From the NCBI GenBank assembly GCA_017649745.1, contig JAGCGE010000336.1, forward strand, positions 1 to 5,889: a stretch of 5,889 nt of DNA, read 5' to 3'. Origin of the DNA: Clostridiales bacterium (lineage in GTDB: Bacteria > Bacillota_A > Clostridia > Saccharofermentanales > Saccharofermentanaceae). Made by a program: the position numbers and the translations under genes. Each line of letters begins with the position of its first letter. Within the stretch, counting starts at the first letter, position 1. Under the pieces are notes generated by a model. It saw nothing but the letters and a program-made list of their open reading frames with translations. It had not been told where the DNA came from and searched no databases. This document shows positions 1 to 4,694 of this stretch, piece by piece.

Positions 1-570
1 GATATCGCCGTTTTGTTCGTGGACATCAGAGGCTTTACTTCAATGTCCGAGAACATGGAGCCTCAGGAAGTCGTTACTATCCTTAACCGTTACCTGTCGA
101 TGGCGAGCGACTGTATCACCGCCAACGAGGGTACACTTGATAAGTTCATCGGCGATGCGGCCATGGCATTCTGGGGAGCTCCCGTTCCTCAGGAAGATTC
201 CGTTTACCTTGCAGCCAAGGCAGCAGTCGCTATTGTAGAGGGCTCGAAAAAGATCTCCGAAGACCTCAAGAACGAACTTAACATGGACCTTAACGTCGGC
301 GTCGGGATCCACTACGGACCTGCCGTCGTCGGAAATATGGGATCGGTGCATCGTATGGATTATACGGCCATCGGCGACACGGTCAACACTGCTTCAAGAC
401 TTGAATCGAACGCTCCGAAAGGAACGATATACATAAGCCGCGCAGTAGCGGACAAACTCGAAGGAAGAGCAACGTTCACTTCTCTCGGTGATTCCATAAA
501 GCTCAAGGGAAAATCCGAAGGTTTTGAAGTACTTACATTAGACAGCTTAAAGGAGGCGCAAGATGCTTAA
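1..570 (+). CDS. Class III adenylate/guanylate cyclase, C-terminal catalytic domain (5'-truncated)
   Basis: This is the catalytic domain of a class III nucleotide cyclase, which makes cAMP (or cGMP) plus pyrophosphate from ATP (or GTP). The frame is open from base 1, and the first residues (DIAVLFVDIRGFTS) are already core domain. The true start and any sensor or membrane region therefore lie outside the window, and the TTG at 13 is not a real start. The active-site set looks complete. Metal-binding Asp codons are at 22-24 (FVDIRGFT) and 154-156 (DKFIGDAA), and the base-selecting Lys is at 142-144. The partner position in DYTAIGDTVN is Thr (364-366), as in cyanobacterial CyaB1-type adenylate cyclases. 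Transition-state Asn (385-387) and Arg (397-399) and the phosphate-binding Lys in LKGKSE (511-513) are also present. The Lys/Thr pair favours ATP over GTP, but this is inferred from family knowledge. The last 8 bases overlap the next gene, so the two are probably co-transcribed and translationally coupled. Confidence 0.93.
   Translation, partial: DIAVLFVDIRGFTSMSENMEPQEVVTILNRYLSMASDCITANEGTLDKFIGDAAMAFWGAPVPQEDSVYLAAKAAVAIVEGSKKISEDLKNELNMDLNVGVGIHYGPAVVGNMGSVHRMDYTAIGDTVNTASRLESNAPKGTIYISRAVADKLEGRATFTSLGDSIKLKGKSEGFEVLTLDSLKEAQDA
550..556 (+). promoter_or_regulatory. Ribosome binding site of the MBL-GAF-GGDEF gene
   Basis: AAGGAGG lies six bases before the ATG at 563, inside the last codons of the upstream cyclase. 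It fixes the start at 563, where the protein begins with a typical MBL N-terminus (MLKFFGRGSAF). The following ATGCTTAA holds both the new start and the cyclase stop, an arrangement expected to give coupled translation. Confidence 0.85.
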
Positions 571-2260
571 GTTTTTCGGAAGGGGTTCGGCATTTTCGGA
601 CGAACACAACAGTGCATTCTTTTTCGATGGGACGGATATGGTCCTTCTGGACTGCTCCATGGGAGCTTACCAGAGGATAAAGAAGATGGTCATGTACGGT
701 GTCGAGCACATCTATATCCTCGTCACCCACACCCACGGTGACCATATCGCCGGCATCGGAATGCTCATCGATTTCGAGGTCTTCATCGGCAAGATCCCTG
801 TTACCGTTGTCGCTCCTTCTTCACGCGTCAAGGAAGATCTTAAGTTCTATCTGTCGAACATCGAGGGTTGTTCCGACGACTGGTATGAACTGGTCGATGC
901 CTCCGAATTCAGGAAAGATTTCTTCGGCAGCGCGATACCGACAAAGCACACTCTTACACTCGAGGGAAAATGCTTCGGCTACTCTTTGAACGTTGACGGC
1001 AAGAACGTGGTATATACGGGCGATACGGGCACGCTGGATCCGTTCATTCCGTACGTTAAGAGAGACTGCATCCTCTATACGGAGGTATCAGCTTTCAGTA
1101 CGGGCGTACACCTTTTCGCAGATGATATCAAGGATACTGTTACGCGCCTGACATCTGAAGGTGCGGAAGTATATCTCATGCACATGGATCTTGAGGATGA
1201 GATCCTTAAGACTATGGAAGGGTCAGGGGCCTTCCCTGCTCCGCTTTATGACGAGAATGCGGATCTGGACGACATCTTCGACTTAAGTGACAGCATCTAC
1301 AGAGAATCCTTCACCAACAAAAACCCTGATCACATCCACCTCTTCGATAAGCTCACCAAACTTGGCAGAAGCCTGGTCGGTGCCGACAGAGCCAGCTTCT
1401 GGCGCTGGGATAAAAGAAGGCACAAGATATGGACGACTTCCGCTACCGATGTAGACATGATAATCATCCCTGACGATTCGGGTCTCGTCGGTAAGGCGCT
1501 TCATAACGAGAAGGTCATCGTTACCAATGACCCGTATAACGACCCTGACTTTAACAGCAACGTTGACAGAACCACGGGATATGTCACAAAGTCGATCCTG
1601 GTCCTCCCTGTCGCAAACGTTAACGGCGAGTATATAGGCGCCTTCCAGCTCATCAATAAACTGGACGGCGAATTCGACGAGAAAGAGGACGCGCGTAAGC
1701 TGTCGCTCGCTGCGATCATCTGCGGTCTGGCGCTCGAATCAGACACCTTCCTAGACGATGCTCAGCACGACAAACTGACTGGCCTTAAGAACCGCATGGG
1801 CTTTCACAGCGACCTCGCCCGTAACTACAGCGAGTATCTGGATAAGGGTAACGGCAAGACGATGAGCCTTTTCATCTGCGACATCGATAAGTTCAAGCTC
1901 GTAAATGACACCTGGGGCCATAATGCAGGCGATATCGTCCTCGCGAAAACAGCCGAGCTCCTGGCAGGTTTCTGCGAAGAAAACGAGTGCGCGTACAGAT
2001 GGGGCGGCGAAGAATTCATCATGCTGATGCCGGATAAAGATCTTAACGAGTGCGTTGAAACAGCCGAGAAGATCAGACTTAAGATCATGGAGTACGAGTA
2101 CGATCTGGGAACTGAGAAGATACATAAGACCATGAGCTTCGGCTGTCATACTTATGACCCTGATCTGACGATAGAGAAGAATATCGAGATCGCCGACAAT
2201 AATCTTTATGAAGCTAAGGAAACAGGCAGGAACAAAGTTGTTGCAAGACGCGAAAACTAA
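563..2260 (+). CDS. MBL-fold / GAF / GGDEF hybrid protein (putative diguanylate cyclase)
   Basis: This 565-residue soluble protein joins three domains; no signal peptide or membrane segment is visible. Residues 1 to about 225 are a metallo-beta-lactamase fold of RNase Z/phosphodiesterase type. They carry HTHGDH (H56, H58, D60, H61), H129, D154 in YTGDTG and H207, a full dinuclear metal set, plus E174 and H183 in the positions of the RNase Z HEAT/HST motifs. Residues about 258-396 are a GAF domain of the phosphodiesterase kind (LVGADRASFWRWD, later NK then F-x3-ED at 365-376). Residues about 400-562 are a GGDEF domain with DKLTGLKNR, the metal/base-binding stretch CDIDKFKLVND and the signature GGEEF at 481-485, so it should make c-di-GMP from two GTP. 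The RxxD inhibitory site before the signature is absent (EENE). Which ligand the GAF binds and what the MBL domain hydrolyses, if anything, cannot be read from sequence. The overlap with the upstream cyclase suggests a joint signalling role. No transcription terminator is evident after the stop. Confidence 0.93.
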   Translation: MLKFFGRGSAFSDEHNSAFFFDGTDMVLLDCSMGAYQRIKKMVMYGVEHIYILVTHTHGDHIAGIGMLIDFEVFIGKIPVTVVAPSSRVKEDLKFYLSNIEGCSDDWYELVDASEFRKDFFGSAIPTKHTLTLEGKCFGYSLNVDGKNVVYTGDTGTLDPFIPYVKRDCILYTEVSAFSTGVHLFADDIKDTVTRLTSEGAEVYLMHMDLEDEILKTMEGSGAFPAPLYDENADLDDIFDLSDSIYRESFTNKNPDHIHLFDKLTKLGRSLVGADRASFWRWDKRRHKIWTTSATDVDMIIIPDDSGLVGKALHNEKVIVTNDPYNDPDFNSNVDRTTGYVTKSILVLPVANVNGEYIGAFQLINKLDGEFDEKEDARKLSLAAIICGLALESDTFLDDAQHDKLTGLKNRMGFHSDLARNYSEYLDKGNGKTMSLFICDIDKFKLVNDTWGHNAGDIVLAKTAELLAGFCEENECAYRWGGEEFIMLMPDKDLNECVETAEKIRLKIMEYEYDLGTEKIHKTMSFGCHTYDPDLTIEKNIEIADNNLYEAKETGRNKVVARREN

Positions 2261-2355
2261 GTGTGTTTTCGAACAAAAAAACTACAATCAGTACACTACA
2301 TAAAAGCATGGACCTGTGTTAGATTGTTGCCATAAAGATCAATGGAGATATTAAT
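2261..2355 (+). promoter_or_regulatory. Intergenic leader of the pyrophosphatase gene, with a weak promoter candidate and RBS
   Basis: This is a 95-base AT-rich gap. The best -10 candidate is TACAAT at 2283-2288 (five of six to consensus), but no convincing -35 is found at the right distance; TACACT at 2292-2297 is a weaker alternative. A GGAGA ribosome binding site at 2344-2348 sits seven bases before the ATG at 2356. No hairpin followed by a T-run is present, so read-through from the signalling genes into the pyrophosphatase remains possible. The RBS is well supported; the promoter is not. Confidence 0.35.
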
Positions 2356-3972
2356 ATGAGCCACGTTTATGTTGTAGGACACAGAAATCCGGATACCGAT
2401 GCAGTCGTATCCGCGATGTCATATGCGGCGCTCCGTAATGCCACGGGCGACAGAGATTATGTCGCTTGCCGCCTCGATCACTTAAGTGATGAGACAAAAA
2501 GGATGCTCGCCAAGTTCGGATTCTCGCAGCCTATGAGAGTCAAGGATATGAGAACGCAGGTAAGCGATATCGATTACGATAAGCCGCCTGTATTGGAGCC
2601 TTCGGCTACGCTCGACCGCGCATGGAAGACAATGAACGAAGGTCAGGTCACATCCATCCCTGTCGTAAATTCCAACGGCACATTGTTCGGTACATTATCC
2701 GCAGGCGACATCGCTTCATATACGCTCGATACGATCACGGATCCGAAGGTAACTAACCTTCCGCTTTTTAACCTGCTGGGTGTTATCGAGGGACAGATCA
2801 TCAAGGATAAGAATTCCAAGGATGAGATCACGGGCGAGATCGTGATCGCTCTTCCTTCTAACGGTAATACGCCGTCCTTCTCAGGCACTGACAGGATCGT
2901 TCTTTGCGGTGACCAGAAGGATATGATCTCATACGCACTTACGAATAATACCGAGGCTATCATCCTTTGCGGAGTTACTCCGGACAAGGCGCTTCTTGAT
3001 GAGTTCCCTGACAGCACAACGACTGTCATCTACACTCCGTTTGACGCGATGAAGACATCTCAGCTCATCAGCCAGTCGATGCCTATAAGCCGCGTATGCG
3101 CTACTGAGGATATCGTATGTTTCCATACGACTGATTATCTGGATGATGTTCGCGAGACGATCTTAAAGAGCCGTTTCAGAAGTTATCCTGTATTGGATGA
3201 GGAAGATAAGGTCGTGGGAACTCTTTCCAGATTCCACCTCCTCCGTCCGAGAAGAAAGAATATCGTTCTGGTGGATCATAACGAGTCCGCTCAGTCCGTT
3301 CCGGGTCTTGATCAGGCAGAGCTCATCGAGATCATCGACCACCATAGGCTTGCTGATATACAGACAACTCAGCCGATCAAAGTTCGTAACGAGCCTGTCG
3401 GAAGTACGACGACCATCGTCGCTGAGATGTATCAGGAAAGCGGCGTAACGCCGGCTCCTATGATGGCGGGACTTATGGTATCAGCTATCCTGTCGGATAC
3501 TGTTATGTTTAAGTCACCGACATGTACAGAGCGCGACAAGATCTTTGCTGAAAGGCTGTCGAGGATCGCAGGCGTAAGTATCGAGGAGATCGGTAAGGAA
3601 CTTTTCGATGCTTCCAGAAATACGGACAGTTCCGCAGAGCATCTCATCAAGACGGACTTCAAGGAATTCCATATCGCAGGACAGACTCTGGGCGTAAGCC
3701 AGATCATCTGTGTCGATTCGAAGTCGATGCTTCAGAGAAAGCCGGAATTTTTGGATACCATGTCCATGCTCAAGAAGCAGAACGGTTACGACATGATCCT
3801 TTTGATGCTCACCGATGTCCTGATCGAAGGTTCGTACCTCTTCTACATCGGAAGCGACGACACCATAAGATACGCCTTCTCGGCCGAGCCGCATGACAAC
3901 GAGCTCTACCTTCCGGGCGTCATGAGCCGTAAAAAGCAGATCATTCCGATGCTTACCGCTTTGTGGGGTTGA
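2356..3972 (+). CDS. ppaC: Manganese-dependent inorganic pyrophosphatase, family II, with CBS-DRTGG-CBS regulatory insert
   Basis: This cytoplasmic enzyme hydrolyses pyrophosphate to phosphate, pulling biosynthetic and nucleotidyl-transfer reactions forward. The catalytic DHH domain is split. Residues 1-60 carry GHRNPDTDA (ligands H9, D13, D15). After the insert come VDHNE (D307, H308), IIDHH (D328, H329, H330) and ILSDT (D381). The C-terminal DHHA2 domain supplies KTDFKEF (K432 region) and SRKKQ (524-528), which bind substrate in family II enzymes. The insert holds CBS 1 (about 62-125), a DRTGG domain (about 130-245) and CBS 2 (about 248-298). At 538 residues it matches the long CBS-PPases of clostridia rather than the roughly 310-residue simple form. 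In that family AMP and ADP inhibit through the CBS pair, and diadenosine polyphosphates activate the DRTGG-containing versions; this is family knowledge, not shown here. The start at 2356 is supported by a GGAGA site and the conserved N-terminus. Its stop directly abuts the stop of the opposing LUD gene. Confidence 0.95.
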   Translation: MSHVYVVGHRNPDTDAVVSAMSYAALRNATGDRDYVACRLDHLSDETKRMLAKFGFSQPMRVKDMRTQVSDIDYDKPPVLEPSATLDRAWKTMNEGQVTSIPVVNSNGTLFGTLSAGDIASYTLDTITDPKVTNLPLFNLLGVIEGQIIKDKNSKDEITGEIVIALPSNGNTPSFSGTDRIVLCGDQKDMISYALTNNTEAIILCGVTPDKALLDEFPDSTTTVIYTPFDAMKTSQLISQSMPISRVCATEDIVCFHTTDYLDDVRETILKSRFRSYPVLDEEDKVVGTLSRFHLLRPRRKNIVLVDHNESAQSVPGLDQAELIEIIDHHRLADIQTTQPIKVRNEPVGSTTTIVAEMYQESGVTPAPMMAGLMVSAILSDTVMFKSPTCTERDKIFAERLSRIAGVSIEEIGKELFDASRNTDSSAEHLIKTDFKEFHIAGQTLGVSQIICVDSKSMLQRKPEFLDTMSMLKKQNGYDMILLMLTDVLIEGSYLFYIGSDDTIRYAFSAEPHDNELYLPGVMSRKKQIIPMLTALWG

Positions 3973-4602
3973 TCAATATCCGAGATCGTCGTTTACGAGG
4001 ATAACGCTTATCCTTCCCTTATGTCTCGAGAAACGGGTAATAAGGATCTGACAGCAGATAGTATCAGGGGACTTGCAGTTAAAGCAGGTTCCCTTTTTCG
4101 AGCAAGGAGTATCAAGGCCAAAACGCTGTGCATTAGTAGGCGCAGCTACGCTTCTGGCACGCTTCATGGCGGAATCGATGTCACTGCAGACCTTGTTCAT
4201 TCCGACGATGAAGATGACGTGCTTAGGTCCCTGGGCGATGGCGGAAACTCTGTTAGCGTTGCCGTCGATATTTACGAGGATACCGTCATCGGTCATGGCA
4301 TTGCAGCTCGACAGGAAAAAGTCCGCGTCATAAGCCATGAGCATTGCCTGCCTCTTGTCCTCATAAGCGTCGCGGTCGATGAAGTTATAATCGCCCTCTT
4401 TGAGAGCTTCCGACAGACCGATCTCATGAACGCTCATCGCACCGCCCATTGATATGGAACTTCCCTCAGGGATCAGTTCCAACGCGATCTTCAGAGCCTT
4501 CTCTTTGCTTGCTGCATAGTAGCCATCCATATTGCGGGACTTAAGGCCCTCGATGGTCTTTTGAGCAAGAAGTTCGTTCCTTTTGGTGATGTTGGCGTCC
4601 AT
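3973..4602 (-). CDS. LUD-domain protein (LutC/YkgG-like, DUF162), putative lactate-utilization family
   Basis: This 209-residue cytoplasmic protein belongs to the LUD family, whose best-known members (LutB, LutC) take part in lactate oxidation to pyruvate. Many stand-alone clostridial members have no proven function. Visible landmarks are ISMGGAMSVHEIG (residues 50-62), the SSCNAMTDDGILVNIDG segment (98-114), NRVSAIAQGPKHVIFIVGMNK (117-137, with the GPK and VGMNK elements) and a Cys-rich tail. That tail has C167, C173, C176, C183 and C184 around GTCFNCKSPDTICC, followed by GRISVILVNDDLGY, the usual family ending; the gene therefore looks full length although it ends against the pyrophosphatase gene. 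The Cys cluster may bind a metal or Fe-S centre; this is inference. Neither lutA nor lutB is adjacent within the window, so a role in lactate use should not be assumed. The start is fixed by an AGGAGG site seven bases upstream. It is transcribed divergently from the MATE gene. Confidence 0.9.
   Translation of the reverse strand: MDANITKRNELLAQKTIEGLKSRNMDGYYAASKEKALKIALELIPEGSSISMGGAMSVHEIGLSEALKEGDYNFIDRDAYEDKRQAMLMAYDADFFLSSCNAMTDDGILVNIDGNANRVSAIAQGPKHVIFIVGMNKVCSDIDSAMKRARSVAAPTNAQRFGLDTPCSKKGTCFNCKSPDTICCQILITRFSRHKGRISVILVNDDLGY
3997..4015 (+). terminator. Possible weak hairpin 25 bases beyond the pyrophosphatase stop
   Basis: An eight-pair stem (GAGGATAA with TTATCCTT, one G-U pair) closes a CGC loop. 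It is followed by CCCTT rather than a run of T, so it is a poor intrinsic terminator. It lies inside the end of the opposing LUD gene, where it encodes conserved residues (VILVND), so the symmetry may be chance. It is the only candidate for ending pyrophosphatase transcription in this area. Confidence 0.18.
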
Positions 4603-4609
4603 AAAATAT

Positions 4610-4615
4610 CCTCCT
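4610..4615 (-). promoter_or_regulatory. Ribosome binding site of the LUD gene
   Basis: On the minus strand this reads AGGAGG, seven bases before the ATG at 4602-4600, giving ideal spacing and fixing the start. Confidence 0.85.
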
Positions 4616-4623
4616 GATATCAG
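4614..4623. repeat. Perfect 10-base palindrome at the LUD gene 5' end
   Basis: CTGATATCAG is a perfect inverted repeat that overlaps the LUD ribosome binding site by two bases. It lies just downstream of the start point predicted from the TAGAAT -10 box. Its position would suit an operator for a dimeric repressor, but a palindrome of this length can occur by chance. With no loop it is unlikely to act as an RNA hairpin. Confidence 0.3.
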
Positions 4624-4633
4624 ATATACAATA

Positions 4634-4661
4634 ATTCTATTTAATTCGACTCCTTTTGCAA
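4634..4661 (-). promoter_or_regulatory. Predicted sigma-70/A-type promoter of the LUD gene
   Basis: Reading the minus strand, TTGCAA (4661-4656, four of six to the -35 consensus) is followed after 16 bases by TAGAAT (4639-4634, five of six to the -10 consensus). Transcription would start near 4627, giving a leader of about 25 bases that contains the AGGAGG site. The spacing and leader length are sensible; no experimental support is visible. Confidence 0.5.
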
Positions 4662-4686
4662 TATGTCCTCTCGAAAATGATATAAT
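4656..4686 (+). promoter_or_regulatory. Predicted extended -10 promoter of the MATE gene
   Basis: TGATATAAT at 4678-4686 is a perfect extended -10 element (TGn plus TATAAT). TTGCAA at 4656-4661 can act as a -35, although the spacer is 19 bases; extended -10 promoters tolerate a poor -35. The predicted start point is near 4693, within two bases of the ATG at 4695. The same palindromic TTGCAA also serves as the -35 of the divergent LUD promoter. Confidence 0.65.
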
Positions 4687-4694
4687 CTCACAAT

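Noticed and set aside
13..570. TTG at 13 as the start of a complete cyclase gene
   Set aside because: The residues before it already fit the cyclase core and the frame is open to base 1, so the gene is cut by the window edge.
563..1250. MBL domain as an oxygen-sensing di-iron (flavodiiron/ODP-type) domain
   Set aside because: Those domains use HxExD; this one has HxHxDH with RNase Z-like E174 and H183, which points to a zinc phosphodiesterase-type site.
1751..2149. 132-codon minus-strand reading frame opposite the GGDEF domain
   Set aside because: It is antisense to strongly conserved GGDEF motifs and has no support of its own.
2264..2275. TGTT-TTCG-AACA hairpin after the GGDEF gene as a terminator
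   Set aside because: The stem has only four weak pairs and is followed by a run of A, not T, on the plus strand.
4021..4452. 143-codon plus-strand reading frame inside the LUD gene
   Set aside because: It has no recognisable motif or ribosome binding site and lies opposite a well-supported family gene; it is a coding shadow.
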